Assembly (NCBI GenBank): GCA_029213025.1
Contig: JARGOZ010000018.1
Coordinates: 1 to 64,000 of the forward strand
DNA: 64,000 nt
Reading direction: 5' to 3'
DNA from: Verrucomicrobiales bacterium
GTDB lineage: Bacteria > Verrucomicrobiota > Verrucomicrobiia > Verrucomicrobiales > DEV007
The notes beneath the pieces were generated by a model. It was not told the origin of the DNA. It saw only the letters and a program-made list of their open reading frames with translations, and made no database searches. Each line of letters begins with the position of its first letter. Position 1 is the stretch's first letter. Positions 8,268 through 17,288 of the stretch are shown piece by piece. Made by a program: the position numbers and the translations under genes.

Positions 8268-10361
8268 CTACAGCGAGGCTCTCTGCATCCGAATTGCATC
8301 GTTCCATTCAGCTCCCAGCCGTGACGCAGGGCGAAGCCAGGCCTCACGATGCAGCCACAACATGTTATCGATGTCGGACAGAAGAGACATCACCTCATCC
8401 TGCGACAGGGAACCCGGGCCGAAAGAGAGAAAGCGTTCCGCCAGTTCGCGAATCTGCAGAGAAGGCGCCCCTTTACTCGGGGCGGACTTCACATCGTCCG
8501 CGCAGTAGACATTTTCGCGGTTCCCCTGAATGAGGCGGCGACGATTTCTGCGCAGCAGGGAAACATGTACCGCATTGAGAAACGGGTCCAGAACCGATGC
8601 GACAACACCCCTGAATCGCCCTGGTGGTATTTCTACCGGAGCCAAAGCGGCAGCCACTTCAGCGGGTGGGCAGATTTCTTCCGGCGTGACGAAGAGTTTC
8701 TCCTTCCGTGCGGCAAGCCCGGGTCCGGCCAGGCTGGTAAAAACCGAAACCGGAACAGCCAGCCACAGTCCCAGTAACACCGGAATCAACCACAGGAAAA
8801 GGGTGGTGTTCACCAGAGCGACCACTGTGCCAACCAAAATTCCGGCAAGTGTTTGCCAACCGTGAACGGCCAGAGCTTCATCCAGCGTCGTGCCGCTGGC
8901 GCCCCTTTGTTGAGGAGACCAGTCTACCGTTTTGCCGATCAAATTGGTAAGCACAAACCTGGTGTGAAACAACATCATGACAGGAGCGAGAAGAGCGGAA
9001 AAAACCGTCTCCAATATCACACTGCAAATCGCATTGGATGCCCCGCCGAATTGCGCGGTGCGTTTTCTGTCCACTAACAAATCGATCAGACACAGAATCT
9101 TGGGCCCGAACAAAAGAACCGCTGTCATGGCGAGCAGGGCTGCGCCGCCATTCGGAGCAGCGGATAGTAAATCTTCATTGCTACCTATAGCAAAAGCTGA
9201 CAGGATCATGAAAAGCAACCAGAGCGGGCTGCTGACATACCCGAGTATACCATTCGCTAAATGCACCCGGGTGCGGCCTCGAAATCCCCGGGCAAAAAGT
9301 AGCATTCCGTGTTGCAAATTTCCCTGACACCAGCGCCGGTCGCGGACCGCCGATTCGACAATTCCCTGGGGGCCTTCTTCGTATGTGCCCTCCAGCTTAT
9401 GCGCCATCCACACCTCCCAGCCCACCCGGCGAAGCAAACCTGCCTCTACGAAATCGTGCGAAAGTATATGCCCGCCAAACGGCGATTTGCCGGGCAGTTT
9501 GGGCAAATCGCATTGCCTGATAAACGGCTTCATCCGAATGATCGCATTGTGCCCCCAGAAATTCCCTCCGCTCTCCTGCCAGAAAGCGAGGCCTTCCATA
9601 AACACTTCACCGTAGAGTCGATTCGAAAATTGCTGTATTCTGCCGAACAGAGATTCCCCGCCCACGAGCCGCGGTGCAGTCTGGATCAATGCAACTCTCG
9701 GATTCTTTTCCATCATCCCTACCAGGTGCAGAAAAGTTTTGCCGGTCATGATACTGTCCGCATCGAGAACGATCATGTAGTCGTAATGCTTTCCCCAGGT
9801 GCGGCAAAAATCCGCGATATTGCCACTCTTTTTTCCCGTGTTACCCGGACGGCGTCGATAGAAAATCCGGTCGATACCGTTACACTCTCTGGTGAGTCGA
9901 GCCCAGGCCGCTTCTTCGGCCAACCATTGCTCCGGCTGATTGGAATCGCTCAGCACAAAAAAATCAAACATATCGCCGCCCGGTACCGACACCGTGGATT
10001 CAAAGATCGCACGAAGCCCGGCAAACACTCTGTCTACCGGTTCATTATATACCGGCAAAGTGACTGCAATGCGGGGTTTGCGGCTGCTCTTCGACGTACT
10101 TTCCAAATCCGGGGACGGTGGCAAGCCCGCCGACCGGACTCCGAGTCGACGAATAAAAAATCCGGTCGCCGCATGGGTAAAACCAAAAGCCAGATATCCG
10201 AACAGAATCGTAAAGACGATCCACAGACCTACCAGTAGCGGTTCCATACCGAAGCGCCACAAATAGTCAGCCATCAAATAGGAACCGATGGCCGTGATAC
10301 CCAAAACAATCGAAAAGAATAGATACATTTTCCAACCGGAATCATGAGACTCTGTTTTCAT
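8268..10361 (-). CDS. opgH: Glucans biosynthesis glucosyltransferase H
   Basis: OpgH (MdoH) is an inner-membrane family 2 glycosyltransferase. It polymerises the beta-1,2-glucan backbone of osmoregulated periplasmic glucans from UDP-glucose and passes it to the periplasm. The 697-residue product has N-terminal membrane helices (residues 10-70). The catalytic domain shows TLPVYNEP, the metal-binding VLDADS, the catalytic-base region HDFVEA, and RRWCQGNLQH (the Q/RxxRW acceptor motif). C-terminal membrane segments follow. It is somewhat shorter than the E. coli protein of about 850 residues because the cytosolic N-terminus is reduced. It is the last gene of the opg operon, 4 bp after the unknown membrane-anchored gene. 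Confidence 0.95.
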   Translation of the reverse strand: MKTESHDSGWKMYLFFSIVLGITAIGSYLMADYLWRFGMEPLLVGLWIVFTILFGYLAFGFTHAATGFFIRRLGVRSAGLPPSPDLESTSKSSRKPRIAVTLPVYNEPVDRVFAGLRAIFESTVSVPGGDMFDFFVLSDSNQPEQWLAEEAAWARLTRECNGIDRIFYRRRPGNTGKKSGNIADFCRTWGKHYDYMIVLDADSIMTGKTFLHLVGMMEKNPRVALIQTAPRLVGGESLFGRIQQFSNRLYGEVFMEGLAFWQESGGNFWGHNAIIRMKPFIRQCDLPKLPGKSPFGGHILSHDFVEAGLLRRVGWEVWMAHKLEGTYEEGPQGIVESAVRDRRWCQGNLQHGMLLFARGFRGRTRVHLANGILGYVSSPLWLLFMILSAFAIGSNEDLLSAAPNGGAALLAMTAVLLFGPKILCLIDLLVDRKRTAQFGGASNAICSVILETVFSALLAPVMMLFHTRFVLTNLIGKTVDWSPQQRGASGTTLDEALAVHGWQTLAGILVGTVVALVNTTLFLWLIPVLLGLWLAVPVSVFTSLAGPGLAARKEKLFVTPEEICPPAEVAAALAPVEIPPGRFRGVVASVLDPFLNAVHVSLLRRNRRRLIQGNRENVYCADDVKSAPSKGAPSLQIRELAERFLSFGPGSLSQDEVMSLLSDIDNMLWLHREAWLRPASRLGAEWNDAIRMQRASL

Positions 10362-10365
10362 ATTG

Positions 10366-10998
10366 TCAGCGGGTTGCTATGAAGATCCAAACACAGAACA
10401 AAATGCCAATCAGCCAGAGAATGCGGACAAAGGTTTTCCTTCTCCGGGACATTCTCTCCAGAGTATTAGATGCGATTTTCACCAGCCCCAAATCGATTGG
10501 TCTCGGTTTCATCTCAACGAATTGAAAGTCCGGATCCGCATGCAGATAGGCGGTTTGCATCTTCTCTCGGTAGTGCCGGGGTAAAGGCTCGTCCGAAAGG
10601 AAATACTCCTGCCAGGGGACTTCCTCCTGCACATTCCACAACGCCAGCCGCCCCCTGGCGGAAATCCGGTCTTTGAATTCCGAGCCCGGATCATCCAATA
10701 CATTTCGAAACCAGTCGACAAGGAGCCGGTCGGCCTCATAGCAGGCCAGCTCTACGGGAGACTGTCCGGCGTCTTCTGATTCCATTCTGTCGCTCGCTTT
10801 ACCGAGAATTTTAAGCACCACCGAACTGAGCAGAAGTTTATTTTCCACACCGAGAGCGAGAAAGTAATTTTCAATCCGCTGATAGGCTTCATTCCATTCA
10901 TCGAGCGACCTTTCGTGAGAAAAATCCATTTGATGATGAGTTTTACCACCGCTTCGATTGGGCGGTTCTATATAGAGGGGCTCCACTGATAACTCCAT
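10366..10998 (-). CDS. Unknown membrane-anchored protein inside the opg operon
   Basis: This 210-residue protein is not recognised. It is mostly soluble and helical-looking (residues 25-180, many charged residues and Leu) and ends in one hydrophobic segment (FVRILWLIGILFCVWIFIA) preceded by RRRK. That suggests a C-terminal tail anchor with the bulk in the cytosol. It overlaps the 3' end of opgG by 31 bp and ends 4 bp before opgH, so it is translated with both. The position suggests an accessory or control part of glucan synthesis, for example tethering to or regulating OpgH. The usual proteobacterial operon has only opgG and opgH. Confidence 0.8.
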   Translation of the reverse strand: MELSVEPLYIEPPNRSGGKTHHQMDFSHERSLDEWNEAYQRIENYFLALGVENKLLLSSVVLKILGKASDRMESEDAGQSPVELACYEADRLLVDWFRNVLDDPGSEFKDRISARGRLALWNVQEEVPWQEYFLSDEPLPRHYREKMQTAYLHADPDFQFVEMKPRPIDLGLVKIASNTLERMSRRRKTFVRILWLIGILFCVWIFIATR

Positions 10999-12512
10999 GT
11001 TTCACTGAGGATTTGGTTGGTTGTTGAATTCTTCAGAAAGCATCGCAGTTCGACCGGATCGCGGTTTCCCGAATCGGTATCGAGTTTAAATTCGATTCGC
11101 CACCCGTCGGTGACGACGTTCTTGTAACATTGATTTTCGGTAATGTATCCATTGGCACTGGAAGTAATTTCTGCAAAAACCGGGCCATCCGCAGGTATAG
11201 ATGAAATGCCAGGTCCGCAAAAATCGACAACAAACCTTCTGGTATCAGGATACTCTCTGATTTGTCCGATTCTTGTGGCCGTCACCCGATCAGCAGAAAG
11301 CTCTGCTTCATCTTCGAGCTTTTTCGAAACGGTATAGGCATAGTCATACGGCTCACCCGGAGACGGTGAGGTTCCAGGTTGGAAAAAAGATACGATATTA
11401 TCATGCGCCTCTACATCGGTAGGCAACTCGACCAGTGCTACAGAACCCTCCCCCCATTTGCCCTTCGGCTCAATCCAGGCGGAAGGTACCCGGTGATACG
11501 TCGCGGTCAGATCCTGGTAGTTTTGGAAGTCCCGGTCCCTTTGCATCAGACCGAAACCTTTGGGGTCGGGAGTATTGAAAAAGGAGTACCGGATCAAGCG
11601 GTGATTGTATAGAGGTCGCCACACCACTTCGTCGTTCCAGGTGCGAAACAGCAGACCGTCGGAATCGTGAACTTCAGGCCTCCAGTCAGGAAAACTGTTT
11701 TCCGTGGAATTTTCCCCGAACCAAAACATGGACGTCAAAGGAGCCAACCCTACCGAATCAACCTTCTTTCTGAAATTCAGCTGGACGCGGGTTTCCGCTG
11801 AAGTGGAACTGCCGGGGCGAATTTTGAAATGGTAGGCCCCGGTTACGCTGGGACTGTCGAGAAGCGCATAGACTTCGAGAAAACCCGGGCTCGCCTGCGG
11901 CTTTTTGATCCAGAATTCGACAAAATCAGGAAACTCCTCCCGCTCTGTTGGATGGACTACATTCAACGCAAGACCGCGTGCGGAAATTCCGTATCGTTGC
12001 CCCCTGCCGACGAGGCGAAAATAGCTCGCGCCGAGAAACGAGCCGATCTCATCATACCCACCTCCTTCATCAGCGTGAAGGGGGTGGAGAATCCGGAAAC
12101 CGGCGTAGGCTCCGGATTTCGCCGGATCAAATTCGTCCTCCAATACCAGGTTGGAGTAGTCAAAAAACGCGGGATCAAATTCCAGCGGCCTGGCGATATT
12201 TTTTTCATCAATGAGATAAAATCGCACCGGCTTTGTAAACAGGTAACCGGCGTGGTGAAATTCTACCCGGAAAGGCAGCTGTTCATCTTTCCACAAGCCG
12301 CCTGCCTCTGCCGGCCGGATCGCTCTGTATTGATCGTAGTTCAGCCCCGCGAGAACCGGGGCCACCGGTGGAGTCGGTTGGCAGGGACGCTTGGCGAGGT
12401 TGCCCGCCCGCTGTTTCAAAAAGTCGAAAGAGAACGGAGTCTGACTGAAGACCCCGGTGGGAATCAGGGTAAACAAAAGAAACGCGGATGTGGAGAAAAG
12501 GGTGCTCCTCAT
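10968..12512 (-). CDS. opgG: Periplasmic glucan biosynthesis protein G/D
   Basis: OpgG (MdoG) family proteins act in the periplasm on the linear glucan made by OpgH and are needed for branched or mature osmoregulated glucans. The 514-residue product has a signal peptide (MRSTLFSTSAFLLFTLIPTGVFS), then FSFDFLKQRAGNLA, a typical family opening. The conserved LNYDQYRAIR segment appears near residue 60, GQRYGISARGLAL near 175 and TSMFWFGENS near 265. Length and order fit the family. It is first in a three-gene minus-strand operon. OpgG and OpgD are close relatives, and by eye the choice between them is not certain. Confidence 0.93.
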   Translation of the reverse strand: MRSTLFSTSAFLLFTLIPTGVFSQTPFSFDFLKQRAGNLAKRPCQPTPPVAPVLAGLNYDQYRAIRPAEAGGLWKDEQLPFRVEFHHAGYLFTKPVRFYLIDEKNIARPLEFDPAFFDYSNLVLEDEFDPAKSGAYAGFRILHPLHADEGGGYDEIGSFLGASYFRLVGRGQRYGISARGLALNVVHPTEREEFPDFVEFWIKKPQASPGFLEVYALLDSPSVTGAYHFKIRPGSSTSAETRVQLNFRKKVDSVGLAPLTSMFWFGENSTENSFPDWRPEVHDSDGLLFRTWNDEVVWRPLYNHRLIRYSFFNTPDPKGFGLMQRDRDFQNYQDLTATYHRVPSAWIEPKGKWGEGSVALVELPTDVEAHDNIVSFFQPGTSPSPGEPYDYAYTVSKKLEDEAELSADRVTATRIGQIREYPDTRRFVVDFCGPGISSIPADGPVFAEITSSANGYITENQCYKNVVTDGWRIEFKLDTDSGNRDPVELRCFLKNSTTNQILSETWSYQWSPSI

Positions 12513-12677
12513 AAGGATGAGTCATCAAATTTGAAGCATGGGTCGTGCCAGATAGCGCGATCGCGGTAAGCTTTTTCCGGATACCACCATTAACAAGTGC
12601 CTATATGAACAGCAAAAACTACCGATGGCCCGTTTCCTGCGAAATTGATAGACCAAACAGAAAGCAGAAGGGCAATT

Positions 12678-14819
12678 GTGAAACCGGAAGACAGAACTAC
12701 CATCATTCAACCAGGGGAAAATTGCTGGAAAAAAGCAGAAGTGGAGCGCGGTGCAATCATCATCGGCGGGGAGGATTATTTCCGTGCATTTCGTGAAGCG
12801 ATTCTTTCGGCCAGGCATCGCGTACTCCTCATCGCATGGGAGATCCATACCAAAGTCGAACTCCTGCGCGGGGACGACTGGAAGAACTGTGAAGACGGCT
12901 ATCCACAGCAACTCGGTGATTTTATGGAGGCTGTTTTAGAAGACCGGCCGGAGTTGCACATCCATCTGTTGTTATGGGATTTCTCACCCATCTATGCCAA
13001 AGAGAGAGAATGGCCGAGCTTCAATGAATTTCTCAAAAATCATCATCCGAGATTGCACTTTGCAATGGATGATCAACTCCCGAAGACGGCGTCTCATCAT
13101 CAAAAGATGGTTGTCGTTGATGATGTCCTCGCTTTTTGCGGAGGGATCGATCTCAGTATTTGGCGATGGGATACGAACGAGAACATTGTCGGTGACGAAC
13201 GCCGCACCACGCCGGAGGGCGAAAAGTACCATCCGTATCACGATACCCATACCGTAGTGACCGGCGGGATGGCGACATTGCTGCGCGATCACTGCCGGTA
13301 CCGTTGGGAAAGAGCTACAGGTGAATCCCTGCCTCCCCTGCAAGCCGACAAGAAAGAAAAAGCCCTGTGGCCGGAAAGCATTGATCCTGACTTTGAAAAC
13401 GAACCGGGATGCCTCGCGAGAACGTTTTCGAAATTTGAACCCTATGACGAAATTTTTGAGATCGAGAAACTACATCTCGCTGCCATCGAAGCCGCGAATG
13501 ACTACATCTTCATCGAAAATCAATACTACTCGTCTCCGCAAATTAACAACGCGCTCATCGAAAAGCTGGAAGACCCGGACGGCCCGTCGATCATTCTGAT
13601 TTTAAATAAAAGTGCGGGTTGGCTGGAGAACCACACATTGGGAGTTGTGCGCGACCGCCTGCTCGGAAAATTGACGCATGCATCGGGAGACAGCGACCGG
13701 TTGCGCATTCTCTACCCGTACGCGGAAAATAACGGCGGCTGCGAGGCCGTCTATGTTCATTCCAAATCGATGATTGTAGATGACCGGTTCATCAAGATCG
13801 GATCGGCCAATCTCTCGAACCGGTCGATGAGGGTTGACTCAGAAATCGATATCGCCTTTGAAAGTAGCGAAGCGAGGCAATGGATTCAACACACTATGGA
13901 TCGCCTGCTCGCCATTCATCTACAACTGACACCGGAAGAGATCCGGCAACAGATCAATGCTTCCGGATCTCTACCCGCAGCGATCGACAAACTTCGTTGC
14001 CAACCCGGAAACACCCTGAAAGATCTGCCCCATACGTGTAAATCACTTTGGAAGAAAGCACTCGCTGACTCCCGTCTGCTCGACCCGGAAGAACCTGTCG
14101 ATCCTGGCCACTGGATACAGAAAACCATTCCGGAGAACGACCGCACCTTTACTCTGAAGCGCATCAGTCTCGTTTCCGCCGCTCTGGTCACCGCGATCGG
14201 TCTGGCGTTGCTGGTGAAAAACGGATGGGGCAATTTGCTCAGCGAAGATGAGCTGACAGCCTGGTTGGAGAGTTTCCGCGGCGATCATTTTACCATCCCG
14301 CTGCTGCTACTTTTATTCTTCGCCGCCGGCATGACTGGCTTCCCCCTGAATCTGCTACTGGTAGCAGCAGTCACCGTTTTCGGCGCGTGGCCGGCTCTGT
14401 TCAGTGCGGTATCCGGATCTCTGCTCAGTGCTCTGGCGGGCTTCGGGCTCGGGAGAAAGTGGGGCCGTCCGCTGATCGAAAAATGGAACTCGGAAAAAAT
14501 TGATCGAGTGAACAACATGCTGAAAAATCGCAGCCCTGTTTCGGTAGCGATGATACGACTCCTGCCGGTAGCACCGTTTATCATTGTCAATCTCGTAGCC
14601 GGGGCATCGCATCTGCGCTTTTGGGTGTATACCGCCGGAACATTCCTCGGTTTACTTCCCGGCATGCTGGGAGTGGTCTGGCTCACTTCATCTATTGGCT
14701 CGGTAATAGAGAATCCCGGTTGGGAAACGATTCCCGGTCTTGTTCTCGCCGTGGTCGTCGTCTTTGCCGGTATCTACTATTCGAGAAAAGCGTTAAAAAG
14801 CCAAACCAGCCAGGCCTGA
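12678..14819 (+). CDS. Phospholipase D-like enzyme fused to a VTT/DedA-type membrane domain
   Basis: The N-terminal half is a phospholipase D/cardiolipin synthase-type domain with two HKD-type motifs. The first is HHQKMVVVDD near residues 140-150 and the second is HSKSMIVDDRFIKIGSANLS near 360-380. The C-terminal third (from about residue 490) is a SNARE-associated/VTT (DedA-like) membrane domain with several hydrophobic segments and the typical GRKWGRPLIEKW and LLPVAPFIIVNLVAGAS stretches. The product is probably a membrane phospholipid-processing enzyme. A GTG at 12678 with AGAAGGG upstream is preferred; an in-frame TTG at 12645 is the alternative. The next gene, an EEP-family enzyme, starts 9 bp later. 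This pairing is known from other bacteria. Confidence 0.9.
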   Translation: MKPEDRTTIIQPGENCWKKAEVERGAIIIGGEDYFRAFREAILSARHRVLLIAWEIHTKVELLRGDDWKNCEDGYPQQLGDFMEAVLEDRPELHIHLLLWDFSPIYAKEREWPSFNEFLKNHHPRLHFAMDDQLPKTASHHQKMVVVDDVLAFCGGIDLSIWRWDTNENIVGDERRTTPEGEKYHPYHDTHTVVTGGMATLLRDHCRYRWERATGESLPPLQADKKEKALWPESIDPDFENEPGCLARTFSKFEPYDEIFEIEKLHLAAIEAANDYIFIENQYYSSPQINNALIEKLEDPDGPSIILILNKSAGWLENHTLGVVRDRLLGKLTHASGDSDRLRILYPYAENNGGCEAVYVHSKSMIVDDRFIKIGSANLSNRSMRVDSEIDIAFESSEARQWIQHTMDRLLAIHLQLTPEEIRQQINASGSLPAAIDKLRCQPGNTLKDLPHTCKSLWKKALADSRLLDPEEPVDPGHWIQKTIPENDRTFTLKRISLVSAALVTAIGLALLVKNGWGNLLSEDELTAWLESFRGDHFTIPLLLLLFFAAGMTGFPLNLLLVAAVTVFGAWPALFSAVSGSLLSALAGFGLGRKWGRPLIEKWNSEKIDRVNNMLKNRSPVSVAMIRLLPVAPFIIVNLVAGASHLRFWVYTAGTFLGLLPGMLGVVWLTSSIGSVIENPGWETIPGLVLAVVVVFAGIYYSRKALKSQTSQA

Positions 14820-14828
14820 TATCTGAGC

Positions 14829-15521
14829 ATGCGGGTTCTCTCCTACAATATCCACGGCTGCGTGGGGACTGACCGGAAATACAACCCGGACAGGATCTGT
14901 TCAATTATCGAACAATCGGAGGCAGATATCGTGGCTCTCCAGGAAGTATATGAATATCGAAGTATAAAAAACTTCTTCCACACTCTTGAGGCCCTAAAAG
15001 GATACCATATTATCCGGGGCCCCACCCTCGACCGGGAGGACGGTAGCTACGGCAATGTGCTGATGTCGCGATATCCCGTCCTGCAGGAAGAGCGAATCGA
15101 CATCAGCGTCCCGCACCGGGAACCCCGCGGAGCCATCCGGGTGATGCTGGAAGCGGACGATGAACTCGTCGAAGTGACGACGACCCACCTCGGATTGACC
15201 GCCGGGGAAAGAATCCGGCAGCTTGAAAAGCTGATCGAATCCGGGGACAAGAACCCTGATCCCGACCTCCGGATTTTCGCCGGAGATCTCAACGACTGGT
15301 TTTCCCGCAGCCGTTTCTCCCGCTTGTTGGAGCAGCGCTACGGGAACGTTCCGAAAATGTCTCCGCGAACTTTTCCCGCTTTTTTACCGCTGCTGAAACT
15401 GGACCGCATCATTGTCGATCCGCCCGGCAGGCTTCTCAGCCTCGCGATTCTGAATTTGCCTTTCGTCAAAAAAGCATCCGACCACCTGCCACTTCTCGGT
15501 GAGATCAAAGGCCAAACATGA
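14829..15521 (+). CDS. Endonuclease/exonuclease/phosphatase (EEP) family enzyme
   Basis: This 230-residue protein belongs to the DNase I-like EEP superfamily. The key motifs are in order: SYNIHG (metal-region Asn) near residue 6, LQEVYE (metal-binding Glu) near 37, the AGDLNDW catalytic Asp/Asn motif near 150, and the C-terminal SDHLPLL motif with its catalytic His. It has no signal peptide. It follows the PLD-VTT gene by 9 bp, so the two are probably one operon. EEP proteins in this setting are often assumed to act on phosphodiesters of lipids or nucleic acids; the substrate is unknown. Confidence 0.9.
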   Translation: MRVLSYNIHGCVGTDRKYNPDRICSIIEQSEADIVALQEVYEYRSIKNFFHTLEALKGYHIIRGPTLDREDGSYGNVLMSRYPVLQEERIDISVPHREPRGAIRVMLEADDELVEVTTTHLGLTAGERIRQLEKLIESGDKNPDPDLRIFAGDLNDWFSRSRFSRLLEQRYGNVPKMSPRTFPAFLPLLKLDRIIVDPPGRLLSLAILNLPFVKKASDHLPLLGEIKGQT

Positions 15522-16077
15522 TAGAGGTTTCTTCTTTGTTTTGGAAGGTGGATTCCGATACCCTGGACCGCGCTCACAAACTCGCTTTGCCCGGGCTGGC
15601 GGGGCATAGGTCCCCAAAGGTCCGAAACCGTACCCTGTTTAATGACGGACTGTACCCTGTTAGGTCGGGGACTGTACCCTGTTAGGTCGGGGACTGTACC
15701 CTGTTGAATGGTGATTTGCTTCTGTGGAAGCAAGTCGGGAAGAGAGCATCACCTGATTTTGGCAGCAAACCGTTTCACTCTGCGCGGAAGAGGGAAAAAC
15801 TGCATCCCTCAACGCCCGCGCTCGCATGACGCTCCGGAGGACCGAACCGATCGTAGCACGGGGTGCAGCGAAGCGAACCCCCGGGGAAATGGCAAAAAAC
15901 ACTACCTGCCCCGGCAGGGCTGCAGAACAGCTATCAAACATTTTTACCATCCATACCGGGGCTGCACTCTCAAAAAACGAAGCGCCCCGGAATGGTTGCG
16001 CTCAAAGAGTGGCAATATGGTCACTTTTCATTCGGGAAAATGGAGGAATATTTATTACCTAATCCAATTCCCTTACC
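15522..16077. other. 556-bp intergenic region with repeat array and a GC hairpin
   Basis: No convincing gene is seen here. Short open frames exist but have poor start sites and no recognisable content. The region holds repeat locus B (15627-15705) and a hairpin-capable stretch at about 15858-15886 (CGGGGTGCAG followed by CGAACCCCCG). The last 60 bases carry a GGAGGA and an ATG giving a 13-codon frame whose TGA overlaps the ATG of the possible small membrane protein at 16078. Confidence 0.6.
15627..15705. repeat. Repeat locus B: four 22-bp units, inverted orientation
   Basis: The reverse-complement core GTACCCTGTT starts at 15630, 15652, 15674 and 15696, exactly every 22 bp. Read on the minus strand, the units are AACAGGGTACAGT three times and AACAGGGTACGGT once. 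Two of the 9-bp spacers are identical (ccccgacct) and the third differs (ccgtcatta). The array lies about 105 bp downstream of the EEP-family gene. Confidence 0.88.
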
Positions 16078-16197
16078 ATGATAAGTAGCGTTACCTTCAT
16101 TCTGGCGAAGCTTGTTATTCTCTACCTTGCCTACCTGGGCGCCCTGCTGATTTTGGAAGACTTTTCGGTCAGCCAATCAGAGGGTAAAAGTGAGTAA
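16078..16197 (+). CDS. Possible 39-residue single-span membrane protein
   Basis: An ATG at 16078 opens a short frame with one strongly hydrophobic segment (FILAKLVILYLAYLGALLIL) followed by a charged tail (EDFSVSQSEGKSE). It has no clear ribosome binding site of its own. Its ATG overlaps the TGA of a 13-codon frame that starts at 16040 next to a GGAGGA, so coupled translation is conceivable. It overlaps the 3' end of the convergent kinase-like membrane protein gene by 29 bp. Evidence is only hydrophobicity and the overlap, so this stays tentative. Confidence 0.3.
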   Translation: MISSVTFILAKLVILYLAYLGALLILEDFSVSQSEGKSE

Positions 16198-17191
16198 CAA
16201 TCCAGATCGCAGAACAACCAACCAAAGCCAAAGCGGGCCCATCGTTGGTATGAGGACTTATGGCCTCGGCGAGAGTCATGGATATGGGCAAAGTTCCCAG
16301 AAGAATCCAAAACGCCACGGGATCAAACTGTTCTTTAAAAATGAACAGCACAATGATCGATACGATAAAAACCGCAGCGCTGCCTTCGTAGGATCTTTCG
16401 AAATTTCCGTTCCAGAATTTTCCATCATACCAGAGCGAGCGGGTGCGGTACTTGTGCTTGCCAAAACGAATCCCGACCGGTTCAGCGAGCCCGTCCCCGA
16501 ACTCGTTGATCAAATTCGGAATCATCACGAGAAGAGCACTTTTACCGAAAAGACAGATGAAAGGCAGGTAGACGAGGAATCGCAGAATGTCCTCCATGAT
16601 GTCGTATCGCAAGGTGTAGGGACGGTCTTCAATCCGGTCCCAGGCCAGGAATGCCCGCTTCAGAACCGGCACTTTCCGGCGCAGCACGTTCCACTCGGTT
16701 CCGATGGTTTTCAGTACATCGAGAAAAGTAAACATGATGACCGCGACAACTTCGCCGCCACCGCCTTTTTCCAGACCGAATATACCGATCAACATCAGCG
16801 GAATCACATAGGTCTTGAGCTTCCGCCACGGGCGCAGCCCCAGCTTCCTCACATAGTTGATTTTGATGTTGAAACGGAGGATCGCCCACGAAAAAACGAG
16901 CTTGCCAATCAACTCAAAAATAATCCAAACTCCGAACAGAGCGTAGGTAAACGGACTTATCGCCGAGGCATATCCGAAATACTGTGCGGCCATTACGGCC
17001 AACACCCCGATTATGGCCAGGGGGCCGACGACTGCGACAAAACGGTTTTCACCGCTCCAGTCATATTTTTCATTTTCCAATCCATAGGGATCGGCGTGAA
17101 GTGTCTCGAAATATTTTTCCCGGGATGAATGCACATCCATAGGATTCTCCAAAGACACCTGCGGTGAAGACGAGGGTTGCGTAGGGCTCAT
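16169..17191 (-). CDS. Dolichol/phytol-kinase-like (CTP-transferase superfamily) membrane protein
   Basis: This 340-residue polytopic membrane protein has about 60 hydrophilic N-terminal residues and then several transmembrane segments. The C-terminal third carries the pattern of the dolichol kinase/phytol kinase/CDS-like superfamily: a basic and aromatic stretch (RFGKHKYRTRSLWYDGKFW) leading to ERSYEGSAAVFIVS, then a membrane span, then LAEAISPHTNDGPALALVG. In this superfamily those motifs bind the nucleotide (CTP) and lipid alcohol. A lipid-alcohol kinase or a cytidylyltransferase role is therefore possible. Assignment rests on motif resemblance by eye, so the exact substrate is open. It lies downstream of the hybrid kinase, separated by a terminator. 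Confidence 0.62.
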   Translation of the reverse strand: MSPTQPSSSPQVSLENPMDVHSSREKYFETLHADPYGLENEKYDWSGENRFVAVVGPLAIIGVLAVMAAQYFGYASAISPFTYALFGVWIIFELIGKLVFSWAILRFNIKINYVRKLGLRPWRKLKTYVIPLMLIGIFGLEKGGGGEVVAVIMFTFLDVLKTIGTEWNVLRRKVPVLKRAFLAWDRIEDRPYTLRYDIMEDILRFLVYLPFICLFGKSALLVMIPNLINEFGDGLAEPVGIRFGKHKYRTRSLWYDGKFWNGNFERSYEGSAAVFIVSIIVLFIFKEQFDPVAFWILLGTLPISMTLAEAISPHTNDGPALALVGCSAIWIVTHFYPLIG

Positions 17192-17261
17192 AGCGTGGGT
17201 TTTAAGATGCAGTTAAGCACGGCTATAATAACTACCTTCCTGGACGGCACCAGAAAAAATG

Positions 17262-17288
17262 TAAAAAAAGTCAATTTTTCCTGACTTT
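17262..17288 (-). terminator. Rho-independent terminator at the end of the hybrid kinase gene
   Basis: On the minus strand the sequence reads AAAGTCA, an 8-nt loop, TGACTTT, then more T residues. The 7-bp stem (17282-17288 with 17267-17273) overlaps the TAA stop codon of the hybrid kinase gene by two bases. It separates that gene from the kinase-like membrane protein gene downstream. Confidence 0.7.

Noticed and set aside
9309-10238. 309-codon plus-strand frame opposite opgH
   Set aside because: Shadow of the opgH glycosyltransferase, whose motifs are complete on the minus strand.
15627-15705. CRISPR array
   Set aside because: Repeat plus spacer total only 22 bp, two spacers are identical, and no cas gene is present.
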